64,000 bases of DNA from positions 2,804,001 to 2,868,000 of the forward strand of contig NZ_CP126115.1 in the NCBI RefSeq assembly GCF_030123505.1, read 5' to 3'. Under the pieces are notes generated by a model that worked only from the letters and a program-made list of their open reading frames with translations, ran no database searches and was not told the origin of the DNA. Origin of the DNA: Neobacillus sp. YX16 (lineage in GTDB: Bacteria; Bacillota; Bacilli; Bacillales; Cytobacillaceae). Made by a program: the position numbers and the translations under genes. Shown piece after piece: positions 16,073 through 24,498 of this stretch. The number at the start of each line of letters is the position of its first letter. Position 1 is the stretch's first letter.

Positions 16073-16552
16073 ATGAAAACCATCTTAAAATTAGAACTAG
16101 AAGAAGTGAAATTAATGATTGAAGCTGCTAAGAAGAAATCAGAGGACATCAATGTGCTGGAAACCATCGCCATTGTAGATGACGGAGGGAATTTAATCGC
16201 TCTTGAAAGAATGAATGGAGCGAGAATCACCGGTCCAGAAATTGCAATTGCGAAAGCCTACACGGCTTCTGGTCATAAACGTTCTACTCATTTATTTAAT
16301 AAAGAGCCAAATGGTCCTGCATTACCAGGCAACGAAGCATTTGGGATTCAACAGATGCTGCCAGGAAAATTCGCCATTTTTGTTGGCGGATTCCCAATTG
16401 TTGTGAATGGTGAAGTGGTTGGAGGAGTAGGCGTAAGCGGAGGAAACGGAGAGCAGGATATAGCCGTCGGAACCGCAGCACTCGAAGCCTTGCGAAAGCA
16501 TGTAGAAAGTGATGGCCTTTCGGTATTAACACAGGCGGATATTAAAATTTAG
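16073..16552 (+). CDS. GlcG/HbpS-family (haem-degrading domain) protein
   Basis: A 159-residue protein of the GlcG/HbpS/PduO-C family: AIVDDGGNLIALERMNGA near residue 34, GGFPIVVNGEVVGGVGVSGG near residue 110, and a helix at each end. The family binds haem or small organic ligands; many members stand in catabolic operons without a proven role. The ribosome site ttgaggaga lies before the ATG. It belongs to the transcript of the preceding aldehyde dehydrogenase. Confidence 0.85.
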   Translation: MKTILKLELEEVKLMIEAAKKKSEDINVLETIAIVDDGGNLIALERMNGARITGPEIAIAKAYTASGHKRSTHLFNKEPNGPALPGNEAFGIQQMLPGKFAIFVGGFPIVVNGEVVGGVGVSGGNGEQDIAVGTAALEALRKHVESDGLSVLTQADIKI

Positions 16553-16584
16553 GATGTGTTAATGGATACTGATGATTTAAGAAC

Positions 16585-16717
16585 CTGTTGATTGGAGAGG
16601 AAGGCGCTTGACTCCTGCGGGATGCACGAGCTGAGTGAGACCCCGCAGGAGCGAAGCTGTGAGGAGTCTCACGGGCGAGCCCGCGGAAAGTATAGCGCCT
16701 GGATCGTAAATCAACAG
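16585..16717. repeat. Dispersed GC-rich element with ctgttgatt/aatcaacag ends
   Basis: A 133-bp GC-rich element bounded by inverted 9-mers. It contains gactcctgcggg, gagaccccgcaggagcgaag and cccgcggaaag, a pattern common in Bacillus intergenic repeats. A second, longer copy is at 55078-55377. An open frame through it (from 16592) is not a real extension of the next gene. Confidence 0.8.
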
Positions 16718-16831
16718 CCTAGTCTAACACAGCCGAAGTATCAAAAAAATGGGACCTCATCCATTTTCCAACAAGGAAAAATGAGGTCCTTAAATAGTAT
16801 TAACACTTCAAAGGCTAGCTACAAAGGAAGG

Positions 16832-17440
16832 ATGGAGAATCAATTGAATAAATTTTTGGAATTAGCCATTGGATTTGCGCGCACCGGAGTTACTGGCTAT
16901 GGAGGAGGACCTTCAACCATCCCGTTAATCGAATTCGAGGCTGTGAAAAAATATAAATGGATGTCAGAGGAAGAATTCGGCGAAGTTTTGGCGCTGGCAA
17001 ATACGCTTCCTGGCCCTATTGCTACAAAAATGGCCGCCTATATCGGTTATAAAGTGAAAGGAAACTTAGGGGCTGTGGTAGCCATTTTGACCCATGTTCT
17101 TCCTTCCGTCATTGCCATGCTTGGTTTGTTAGGAGTCCTTTATTCATTTAGTAATTCTCCTATAGTAGGCGGCATGGTTCAAGGGGTTACGCCTGTAATA
17201 GGGTACATGCTTGCGGAAATGGCTTATCGTTTTTTCCAAAATGGCAAAAAAGGTTTGGGTTTATCGAAGATGTTATTGTTCTCAGCCATTTCTTTCATCC
17301 TTATCCAATTGGTCGGACTTCATCCAGGAATTCTAATTGCCGCATTTTTAATTTCTGCCTTTTTCATTGCTAGCCGTAAAGAAAAGGCTGCAAATACTCC
17401 TCCAAAAGATGTAGTTGAACTAAAGGAGAAAAGCTCATGA
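16832..17440 (+). CDS. Chromate transporter-family protein, first half (short-chain CHR)
   Basis: About 202 residues forming one CHR domain: GFARTGVTGYGGGPSTIPLIEFEAV at the N-terminus, then GEVLALANTLPGPIATKMAAYIGY, followed by four or five membrane segments and a polar tail. CHR proteins export chromate or move other oxyanions; short-chain forms work as pairs. The true start may be ATG 16832 or TTG 16844; the latter has the better placed ribosome site (ggag, six bases away). The gene overlaps the next by four bases. Confidence 0.85.
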   Translation: MENQLNKFLELAIGFARTGVTGYGGGPSTIPLIEFEAVKKYKWMSEEEFGEVLALANTLPGPIATKMAAYIGYKVKGNLGAVVAILTHVLPSVIAMLGLLGVLYSFSNSPIVGGMVQGVTPVIGYMLAEMAYRFFQNGKKGLGLSKMLLFSAISFILIQLVGLHPGILIAAFLISAFFIASRKEKAANTPPKDVVELKEKSS

Positions 17441-17967
17441 TCTATTTTGAAATATTTTGGTCGTTTCTTATTGCGAATCTTTTGGGATACGGAGGCGGAC
17501 CGGCTACCATCCCTTTAATACAAATCGAAGTAGTCAACGAACAAGACTGGATGACGCTATCCGAGTTCGGCGACCTGTTAGCCATTGCCAATGCGTTACC
17601 TGGTCCAATTGCAACAAAGATGGCAGGTTTTATCGGCTATGAAGTAGGTGGCATTCTAGGTTCGATTGTTGCACTTGCTGCTACGATTCTTCCATCAGCT
17701 ATCGCTGTTATTTTGTTGTTTAAGTTTGTGAATTTATTTAAGGATTCCCCAAAAGTAAAGCTTATGACAAAATCTGTTCAGCCAATTATCGCGATCTTAC
17801 TTGCAGTAATGGCTTATCAATTCTTTTTAACAGCCTTTGAAAATAGTGGAGTATTTCACCTAGTGCTTCTAGCTGTGCTTAGCTTTTTCACCTTGAGCAA
17901 ATTAAAGGTTCATCCATCTTTTGTAATTATTGGAGCACTCCTTTATGGGGGGATCTTTCTATCTTAA
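17437..17967 (+). CDS. Chromate transporter-family protein, second half (short-chain CHR)
   Basis: A 176-residue single CHR domain matching the preceding gene in its motifs (NLLGYGGGPATIPLIQIEVV near residue 13, LAIANALPGPIATKMAGFIGY near residue 47). The ATGA overlap with the upstream gene and the matching size indicate a heterodimeric transporter. In this setting it may export an anionic product rather than chromate, which is an inference from the catabolic neighbours only. The second GntR gene follows 38 bases later. Confidence 0.85.
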   Translation: MIYFEIFWSFLIANLLGYGGGPATIPLIQIEVVNEQDWMTLSEFGDLLAIANALPGPIATKMAGFIGYEVGGILGSIVALAATILPSAIAVILLFKFVNLFKDSPKVKLMTKSVQPIIAILLAVMAYQFFLTAFENSGVFHLVLLAVLSFFTLSKLKVHPSFVIIGALLYGGIFLS

Positions 17968-18005
17968 TCTAGGAAAATAATCAAATTAAATTAGGAGGTG
18001 GAAGG

Positions 18006-18695
18006 ATGGAAGTGAAATGGGAGGAAAATAATCTATTATCAATTAGAGAACATGCCTATCTCTATTTAAAAAAGATGATCCTCGAGGGTGAGTTTAAGGC
18101 TGGCGATCGTTTAATTGAGAGAGAGCTGGCAGCTAAATTAAAAATAAGCCGGACGCCAATAAGGGAGGCTTTGTTCCGGCTGGAATCACAAGGCTTTGTG
18201 AAAACCGTTCCTAGGAAAGGCGTGGTACTTACCAATATTTCGGTAAATGAGGTCATTGAGGTTTTTACGATTCTTGCTTCTTTAGAAGTCCTTGCCGTTA
18301 AATTAGCTTCGCAAAGAATGGATCAAGAGACTAAAAATGAATTGGATCAAAAAATAAAAGAATTGATGGAAATTCAAGAGAATGAAGAAGAAAACTTTAA
18401 TTTTGAACATATTAAAATGAATCATTTAATAAACAAAGCATCGAAAAGTCCGAAATTACTAGAAATTCTTTCCGGTTTAATAGACTATATTCATATGGCA
18501 GCGAATATGGGCTATGAGACACCTGGCAGAAGGAAAGTATCTTTAAAGGAACATATAGATATTATGAAGGCATTACGTAATCAGGAAACGGAAATGGCTG
18601 AATTCTTGATGAGGATTCATATAGAGAATTCAAAAAAAGCATATATTACCTATATGGAAAGTCTACAAGAAAAGCTACTTAGAAGTAAAAGTTGA
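18006..18695 (+). CDS. GntR-family transcriptional regulator (FadR/FCD type), paralogue
   Basis: A 229-residue regulator, close paralogue of the one at 5080. The winged helix (residues about 10-75) shares the unbroken string ISRTPIREALFRLESQGF with it, while the FCD effector domain is more diverged, though ILASLEVLA and the NQETEMAEFL tail are kept. This suggests two regulators reading one operator but answering different effectors. The ribosome site taggaggtgg is excellent. It follows the CHR pair closely, and a GGTAT-N5-ATACC operator stands just downstream before the second ferredoxin. Confidence 0.9.
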   Translation: MEVKWEENNLLSIREHAYLYLKKMILEGEFKAGDRLIERELAAKLKISRTPIREALFRLESQGFVKTVPRKGVVLTNISVNEVIEVFTILASLEVLAVKLASQRMDQETKNELDQKIKELMEIQENEEENFNFEHIKMNHLINKASKSPKLLEILSGLIDYIHMAANMGYETPGRRKVSLKEHIDIMKALRNQETEMAEFLMRIHIENSKKAYITYMESLQEKLLRSKS

Positions 18696-18814
18696 GGCAG
18701 GCAGCTATATTCCAAGCAGCCTGTTTTATTTTTATCCTATTTACTAGATTCTAAAAAAAATATAAAATAATTAGAAAATTTTAAATATACACATTGTCTG
18801 AAAATTAAATATAT

Positions 18815-18829
18815 GGTATATTGTATACC
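18815..18829. promoter_or_regulatory. GGTAT-N5-ATACC operator
   Basis: Palindrome GGTATATTGTATACC, 30 bases before the second ferredoxin; same form as the sites at 5044 and 6801. Confidence 0.65.
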
Positions 18830-18859
18830 AAGAAGAACATTTCGAGGAGGAATTCATAG

Positions 18860-19210
18860 ATGCCAATCATTCGATTTATTAATAGTAATAAACAGTTAGA
18901 AGTTCCAGAGGATTCGAATATTTTAAGAATGTCACTTCGCTATGATGGAGAGCTACCGAATCGATGTGGAGGAGGAATTTGCGGCACTTGCGTTTTTAAG
19001 GCAGAAGAAGGGTCTGAATTCCTTGACAATGTTAAAATTCAGGAAAGAAGGAAATTGGGAGAGGAATGGCTAGAGAAAGGGTATCGCTTAGGCTGCCAGA
19101 CCTTTGTTACAAATGGAGATATAGAAATCTCTTGGGATGAGAAAATTACCAACCAAGTAAAAATGAGAAAACCTGATAAACTAAAGCAGGAAGTATCTGC
19201 GAATAAATAA
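18860..19210 (+). CDS. 2Fe-2S ferredoxin (second copy)
   Basis: A 116-residue plant-type ferredoxin with ligands C-x4-C-x2-C in RCGGGICGTC and a last cysteine in YRLGCQTF. It shares the fold but not close sequence with the copy at 12074, so the two may serve different partners. The ribosome site cgaggagg precedes the ATG. The operator directly upstream puts it in the same regulon. Confidence 0.9.
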   Translation: MPIIRFINSNKQLEVPEDSNILRMSLRYDGELPNRCGGGICGTCVFKAEEGSEFLDNVKIQERRKLGEEWLEKGYRLGCQTFVTNGDIEISWDEKITNQVKMRKPDKLKQEVSANK

Positions 19211-19213
19211 AAA

Positions 19214-19224
19214 CGGTATACAAT
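19214..19224. promoter_or_regulatory. CGGTATACAAT operator
   Basis: Single regulon motif in the gap between the second ferredoxin and the zinc-ribbon-like gene. Confidence 0.4.
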
Positions 19225-19264
19225 CGACCATTTGAGAAAAATCATATCATTCGAGGTGAGAACA

Positions 19265-19453
19265 TTGTGGGTTTGTCACACGCATATGAAAGAAGCAATA
19301 TCAGTATTAGAAATTCCCCATATACGTAAAGCTCCATTTAAAATTAAGTGTACGCTATGTGAGAACACCGCATCTGCAAAAGTATATTATACGCATCAGA
19401 CCTACAAAGCAACAAAATACCAATACATGAGTATCCGTAAAAAATCAGGTTAA
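19265..19453 (+). CDS. Small zinc-ribbon-like protein
   Basis: A 62-residue protein starting at TTG (ribosome site gaggtgag four bases upstream). Cys/His pairs CHTH at residues 4-7 and CTLC near residue 30 could bind one zinc. PHIRKAPFKIKC connects them. The remainder is basic (KATKYQYMSIRKKSG). No function is known to me; similar short proteins are found in Bacillaceae. Confidence 0.55.
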   Translation: MWVCHTHMKEAISVLEIPHIRKAPFKIKCTLCENTASAKVYYTHQTYKATKYQYMSIRKKSG

Positions 19454-19487
19454 CAGAGGATATGATATAGAAGTAAATACAATTTAT

Positions 19488-19530
19488 GACCGGTAAAAAC
19501 TCGACTTCAGAGAGTTTTTGCCGGTCTTTC
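19488..19530 (+). terminator. Strong terminator after the zinc-ribbon-like gene
   Basis: A 15-bp stem (gaccggtaaaaactc with its partner, one G-T pair) followed by T-rich sequence. Confidence 0.8.
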
Positions 19531-19624
19531 TGTTGATGTTGATGAAGGAATGTATATATAATGTAAGTGTTCTCATTTCGTATAAAGGTATTAGAAAGTC
19601 TTTTTAAAAAGGAGAGTGAGTTTG

Positions 19625-20779
19625 ATGAAATCACTGGAAAAACTTCATCCCTTATTGAAGAGTTTTGTTGATAAAGGACCTGCAGGATGTGCGTGTTCTG
19701 TTACGTATCAAGGAGAAACTAGATTTGAAGATTATGTTGGCTTAGCGGATCTAGAATCAGAGAAGCCAATCACAGCAGATACTATTTATCGGATTTATTC
19801 GATGTCAAAGGTTGTTACCTGTGTGGCAGAGCTAATGTTATATGAGCGCGGATTGTTCCTACTAAATGATCCTCTGAGTGAATACCTTCCAGAGTTTAAA
19901 AATCCTCAAGTGTATCGAATGACTGAAAAAGGAGAAAAATACATAACCTCTGCGACTAGGCCGATTAGAATAAAAGATCTTTTTACGATGACTTCCGGGT
20001 TAACCTATGAAGGGGATGGAAGTGAAACGGAACGTGAAGTCAAGAAAGCCATGCAGCTACTAAGTAAGGATAACACATTTAATGTGCGAAAGTTATCTGA
20101 AGCCCTGGCTAAAATCCCATTAGCATTTGAACCTGGAACAGAATGGCGCTACGGATTAAGTCATGACGTTTTGGGAGCCTTGATTGAAGTAGTGTCAGGA
20201 AAAACCTTTGGTGAATTTTTAAAAGAAGAAATTTTTCAACCACTTTCCATGAACGACACATTTTTTAAGATTCCGGATGAGAAAAAGCATCGGCTCTGCA
20301 GCCTTTATGTGCGTAATGAAGAATGAAGACTGCTAAAAAATACAAAATTGGATGAACAATATCAACCAGGTACACTGTTTGAAAGCGGCGGAGCTGGCCT
20401 GCTTTCCACATTGAGTGATTATAGCATTTTTGCTCATATGCTGGCGAATGGCGGTGAATTAGATGGGGTAAGAATTCTAGGAAGAAAAACAGTGGAGTTA
20501 ATGTCTGCTAATCATCTTACCTCTGATCAACTGTCGTTTTATACCTGGGACTATCTAGCAGGATACGGTTATGGGCTCGGAGTTAGGACGATGAAGAGTC
20601 CGCATATTGGCGGCAGTAATAGCTCCATCGGGGAATTTGGCTGGTCGGGTCTGGCTGGCACATGGGTGTTAATCGATCCAAAAGAAAAACTATCCGCTGT
20701 CTATATGCAGCAGATGATGCCAAACCTTGAAGCCTATCACCAGCCTAGACTGCGTAACGTTATCTATGGATCATTATAA
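19625..20779 (+). pseudogene. Serine hydrolase (class C beta-lactamase/EstB type) broken by an in-frame TGA
   Basis: The frame encodes a typical class C serine hydrolase of about 384 residues, but codon 20324-20326 is TGA. Upstream are the nucleophile motif SMSK (in IYRIYSMSKVV) and the second motif region WRYGLSHD; downstream, in the same frame, are GGAGLLSTLSDYSIFA and the third-motif region GEFGWSGLAGTWV. No frameshift is needed to join them, so a single base change (for example GGA to TGA) explains it. The start is ATG 19625 after aaaaggagag. Either a recent pseudogene, a readthrough case or a sequencing error. Confidence 0.8.
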
Positions 20780-20862
20780 AAAGTATGTTTCCTTAAAGCG
20801 TTCATGAGGTCCAAAATCAAGATATGTGGTAATCTTGAAGTGATATAGGAAATGAATTAGAC

Positions 20863-20875
20863 GTTGTATACTACA
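20863..20875. promoter_or_regulatory. GTTGTATACTAC motif, possible operator
   Basis: A weak relative of the regulon motif 46 bases before the ABM-domain gene. Confidence 0.3.
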
Positions 20876-20920
20876 TGATAAGAGATCTAGAATTTTATTT
20901 TAAAAAGAGGTGCTATTAAA

Positions 20921-21208
20921 ATGATTAAAGTTGTTGCAAAAGGAAAACTGAAACCTGGTGTAAAGGCGGATGAATATTTAGTTAAGGCAAGAGAATTGGT
21001 TGCAGAGACCAGAAAAGAAGAAGGATGTATCACATACGCTCTTCATCAAGATATCAATGATCCATCTATTGTCACAATGCTTGAGGAATGGGTGGATGAA
21101 GAGGCATTGAATCAACACAACAAAACGGAGCATGTAAGAAGAATTGTTCCAGGGCTTAGGGAACTAAGAGAAAGTACCGAAATTAACATTTATAGAGAAG
21201 TAGAATAA
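20921..21208 (+). CDS. Antibiotic biosynthesis monooxygenase (ABM) domain protein, YgiN-like
   Basis: A 95-residue protein with the ferredoxin-like ABM fold: VVAKGKLKPGVKADEYL at the start, EEGCITYALHQDINDP in the middle and EWVDEEALNQHNKTEH with conserved histidines near residue 72. Members are cofactor-free quinol monooxygenases or related enzymes acting as dimers. It lies 42 bases before the Gfo/Idh/MocA gene, so the two probably share a transcript. Confidence 0.85.
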   Translation: MIKVVAKGKLKPGVKADEYLVKARELVAETRKEEGCITYALHQDINDPSIVTMLEEWVDEEALNQHNKTEHVRRIVPGLRELRESTEINIYREVE

Positions 21209-21249
21209 TTCATTAGGGTTAGAAAAGTGGTCGAGTAGGGGGGAGTTTC

Positions 21250-22242
21250 ATGAAATTGGACAAAGTTCGTTGGGGCATCATTGGCTGCGGAGATGTGACG
21301 GAAGTGAAAAGCGGTCCAGCATTCCAAAAAATTAACAACTCCGAGCTTGTTGCGGTCATGCGCAGAACAGGAGAGCTTGCGAAAGACTATGCCACCCGTC
21401 ACCATGTTCCCAAGTGGTACGATAACGCAGAGATGCTCATTAATGATCCTTATGTAAATGCAATCTATATTGCAACACCACCTGGATCACATATGGAATA
21501 TACCCTCAAGGCAGCTAAGGCTGGGAAACCGGTATATGTAGAAAAACCAATGGCACGCAATTATGCTGAATGCCAAGAAATGATTTATGCTTGTGAAAAA
21601 GCAGGAGTCCCTTTATTTGTGGCATACTACCGCAGAGCACAAGTACGATTTTTAAAAATAAAAGAGCTGTTGGAAAACGGGGCAATCGGAGAAATTCGAT
21701 TTGTAACGACCACACAGTATCGAAAAAATACAGAAGAAACGAAGAATGCACATGAACTCTCCTGGCGTGTTCAACCTGAAATTGCGGGCGGAGGTTTGTT
21801 TTTTGATTTAGCCAGTCATACGCTCGATATATTGGACTTTTTGCTTGGACCTATCACATCTGTCCAAGGATTTGCATCGAATCAAGCGGGCTATTATTCT
21901 GCGGAAGATATGGTGGTTTCAGGTACATATTTGTTTGAATCGGGAGTTCACGGTATAGGGAAATGGTGCTTTTCTGCATTTGAGGATGAGGATATCAATG
22001 AAATTGTAGGAAGCAAAGGGAAGATAACTTTTTCTACGTTTGGAAATGAACCAGTGAAATTGACGACCAAGCAGGGAATAGAAGAGTGGAATTTCGAACG
22101 GCCGGAGCATGTTCATCAACCACTAGTGGAAACGATTGTGGCAGACCTAACCACTAACAGCGGCAAGTGTCCTAGCACAGGATTGACAGGTGCTAGAACG
22201 AACTGGGTAATGGGTGAAATGGTAAAGAATTATTATCGATAA
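21250..22242 (+). CDS. Gfo/Idh/MocA-family oxidoreductase
   Basis: A 330-residue NAD(P)-dependent oxidoreductase. The Rossmann motif is GIIGCGDVTEVKSG, the catalytic EKP motif is VYVEKPMARNYAE near residue 97, and the C-terminal substrate domain has GGGLFFDLASHTLDILDFLLG. The family acts on sugars, inositols and related polyols or on bile pigments; substrate unknown here. Ribosome site ggggggag. It ends at a strong bidirectional terminator that closes the accessory region. Confidence 0.88.
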   Translation: MKLDKVRWGIIGCGDVTEVKSGPAFQKINNSELVAVMRRTGELAKDYATRHHVPKWYDNAEMLINDPYVNAIYIATPPGSHMEYTLKAAKAGKPVYVEKPMARNYAECQEMIYACEKAGVPLFVAYYRRAQVRFLKIKELLENGAIGEIRFVTTTQYRKNTEETKNAHELSWRVQPEIAGGGLFFDLASHTLDILDFLLGPITSVQGFASNQAGYYSAEDMVVSGTYLFESGVHGIGKWCFSAFEDEDINEIVGSKGKITFSTFGNEPVKLTTKQGIEEWNFERPEHVHQPLVETIVADLTTNSGKCPSTGLTGARTNWVMGEMVKNYYR

Positions 22243-22255
22243 AGATGCCTGTGCC

Positions 22256-22296
22256 AAAAAAAGTAACCATTCTAATTGAATGGTTACTTTTTTTTT
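22256..22296. terminator. Bidirectional terminator
   Basis: A 10-bp stem (agtaaccatt/aatggttact) between convergent genes, with A and T runs on both flanks. Confidence 0.85.
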
Positions 22297-22303
22297 AAGA
22301 CTA

Positions 22304-23050
22304 TTAAACTAATATAAGTCTTAATGCTCCAATGAGGGCAAACCCAAGAATTAGAGTTTGAAAGGCTTTTTGCGGAATGAGAGGTACCACTTTAATTCCA
22401 ATAACAGCCCCTATTAAAATAGTAGGAATCAACCAAGCATTAAACGTGATGGAATCAACTGTAATTAAACCTAAACTGATATAAAACGGTATTTTAATCA
22501 AATTCACGAACATGAAAAACCATGCTCCTGTTCCAACAAACTCTTTCTTTGGCAAACCTTTCATTAACAAATAGATGGCCATTACGCCGCCTGCAGCATT
22601 TCCTATCATCGTCGTAAATCCAGCTAAGATTCCCATAGAGAGGGTAAACCATATGGACTTAGGAAGGGCTTTGGTAAACTTTTCTCCGAATCTCTCACGA
22701 CTGATATGCAGGATAATTAGTGCTAATACGATGACGCCAATCAGTGGTTTTAATTGATCACTATTTATTTGATTAAGGACATAATATCCGATAATGATGC
22801 CGATTAATACCCATGGAACCAGTGAAATAAGATATTTCCACACAACACTTCTGCGATAAAAAATAACAGCGAAAAGATCACCGACTACCAACATGGGCAA
22901 TAGGATTCCTATAGATTCTTTTGCTGGAAATACGTACATTAAAATCGTGGCAACCAAGATACCCATACTGGATACTCCGGTTTTTGTAAAACCAATAAAA
23001 ACAGTACTTAAAATAACGATAACCCATTCGATGTAGGATAATTCAAAAAT
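22304..23050 (-). CDS. TauE/SafE-family sulfite exporter-like permease
   Basis: About 248 residues with seven or eight membrane segments. The family's N-terminal motif FIGFTKTGVSSMG is present only if the frame is read upstream of ATG 22966, and the second motif GNAAGGVMAIYL lies past the middle. TauE proteins export sulfite, sulfoacetate or related anions. No ATG/GTG/TTG starts the full protein; ATT at 23050, seven bases after gaggtg, is the best candidate, with ATC 23053 next. If this is wrong, the gene starts at 22966 and lacks its first helix. Confidence 0.7.
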   Translation of the reverse strand: MFELSYIEWVIVILSTVFIGFTKTGVSSMGILVATILMYVFPAKESIGILLPMLVVGDLFAVIFYRRSVVWKYLISLVPWVLIGIIIGYYVLNQINSDQLKPLIGVIVLALIILHISRERFGEKFTKALPKSIWFTLSMGILAGFTTMIGNAAGGVMAIYLLMKGLPKKEFVGTGAWFFMFVNLIKIPFYISLGLITVDSITFNAWLIPTILIGAVIGIKVVPLIPQKAFQTLILGFALIGALRLILV

Positions 23051-23248
23051 GATGTCTCACCTCAATTAATAAATTCATTTATTATTTTAAAGCAGAAAAG
23101 GATTTTTTTCTATGATTAGTTTTTGGAATATTTGCATTCATAAATAGGTATGCTTTATTCAGTAAAGAAAGAAGATTATTTGGAACAATCCAATTCAAAT
23201 AAATGGTAATATAATAAAAGCATCGTAATTTGAGAGGAGGGGAAATCA

Positions 23249-23809
23249 ATGGCAAAGGAATTTCCAATCTTTGAAACCGATCGTTTATTCCTAAGAAAAG
23301 CAACAAAAGTGGATGCGAATCATATGTTTACGTATCTATCTAACAAAGATGTAGTGAAACATATGGGGTTAGAACCATTCCAAACACTAAATGACGTATA
23401 TGATGAAATTAACTGGTATCAATCAATTTATGATGAAGGTTCAGGGATTAGATGGGGAATTACATTAAAAGATTCAGATAAGGTGATAGGCAGCTGTGGT
23501 TTTCTTAATATCAAGTCCAAACATCATCGTGCTGAGGTTGGTTTTGAATTGAGCAAAGAATACTGGGGAAAAGGGATTGCGAGTGAAGCCTTGGAAGCCG
23601 TTTTGAGGTATGGATATCAGCACTTTCAATTAGAAAGAATTGAGGCATTAATTGAACCTAATAATGTGCCTTCACAAAAACTCGTAGAAAGACAAGGCTT
23701 TATTAGAGAAGGTTTGCTCAGACATTACGAATTTACATGTGGTAAATTTGATGATTTATACATATACTCTCTTCTTAAAGATGATGTAATGAATAGAAGG
23801 AACAGGTAG
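23249..23809 (+). CDS. GNAT N-acetyltransferase, RimJ/RimL type
   Basis: A 186-residue acetyltransferase: ETDRLFLRKATKVDANHMF at the start, GSCGFLNI, HRAEVGFELSKEYWGKGIASEAL (acetyl-CoA site) and NVPSQKLVERQGF in order. Such enzymes acetylate ribosomal proteins or small molecules. Ribosome site gaggagggg. The next gene starts three bases after its stop. Confidence 0.88.
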   Translation: MAKEFPIFETDRLFLRKATKVDANHMFTYLSNKDVVKHMGLEPFQTLNDVYDEINWYQSIYDEGSGIRWGITLKDSDKVIGSCGFLNIKSKHHRAEVGFELSKEYWGKGIASEALEAVLRYGYQHFQLERIEALIEPNNVPSQKLVERQGFIREGLLRHYEFTCGKFDDLYIYSLLKDDVMNRRNR

Positions 23810-23812
23810 ATA

Positions 23813-24025
23813 ATGATGAATGTGCTTATACAAATTAGCTATATTTCAAGGGATAATAATGTGATGCGGCGAGGTTCCTTCCAATTAAATGGTAATTCGA
23901 AAGAAAAAGTTGCTTTTGATTGGTGGAAGAAAATACAAAGGGAAATGCCTTTTGGAGGAGATCTGCAACAAGTAATTGTGGATGGCGAAGATATCACTGA
24001 CTCAGTTAAGGAATTAGATAAATAA
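23813..24025 (+). CDS. Small protein of unknown function, coupled to the acetyltransferase
   Basis: A 70-residue protein beginning at one of two adjacent ATGs (23813/23816), three bases after the previous stop and eight after aggaacagg, so translation is likely coupled. It has an N-terminal strand pair (VLIQISYISR) and a mid part FDWWKKIQREMPFGG with conserved-looking tryptophans. I do not recognise a family. Confidence 0.55.
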   Translation: MMNVLIQISYISRDNNVMRRGSFQLNGNSKEKVAFDWWKKIQREMPFGGDLQQVIVDGEDITDSVKELDK

Positions 24026-24033
24026 ATTAGGAT

Positions 24034-24062
24034 AGCCCCTCTCATAAAGAAGGGCTTCTTTA
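24034..24062 (+). terminator. Terminator after the acetyltransferase unit
   Basis: Stem agcccctct/agaagggct with one mismatch, then tcttt. Confidence 0.55.
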
Positions 24063-24092
24063 AGAACATATTTTAGGCTCAAAGTGATTTAA

Positions 24093-24323
24093 TTAACGAT
24101 TTTTTTCAATATAGTTTACCACATCACCGACCGTTTGAAGCGTAGCTGCAACTTTGTCACTAATTTCAATTGCGAATTCATCTTCAATTTCCATCGTCAG
24201 GTCAACCATATCAAGCGAATCAGCATCCAAGTCATCCTTGAATGAGCTTTGAGGTGTAATCATCTCCATTTTGACACCAAGCTGGTCTGCAATAATAGGT
24301 TTTAATTTTTCAAATGTTGTCAT
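24093..24323 (-). CDS. Acyl carrier protein
   Basis: A 76-residue acidic four-helix acyl carrier protein. The phosphopantetheine attachment serine is Ser36 in [10 protein letters not shown]. Length and charge match the fatty-acid-type ACP. It stands alone, with an excellent ribosome site (taggagg), away from fab or plsX genes, so it may be a second ACP copy rather than the main one; this cannot be decided from the window. Confidence 0.9.
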   Translation of the reverse strand: MTTFEKLKPIIADQLGVKMEMITPQSSFKDDLDADSLDMVDLTMEIEDEFAIEISDKVAATLQTVGDVVNYIEKNR

Positions 24324-24498
24324 TTTGATATCCTCCTAAGTTGTCCATTATCATCATTATAACAACCTATTTCAAAACGTAAAACATAAATAATTGCCAT
24401 TACCCGATGAACCTTAACTTTTACTAGAGTTATTATGGATAAGAAACGATAATGAAGAAATGAAAGAATATTAACAGTACGTAAAAAAGGAGTTCAAC

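Noticed and set aside
16592..16831. 80-residue N-terminal extension of the first CHR gene
   Set aside because: The stretch is translated dispersed repeat DNA; the CHR domain begins after 16832 and has local start signals.
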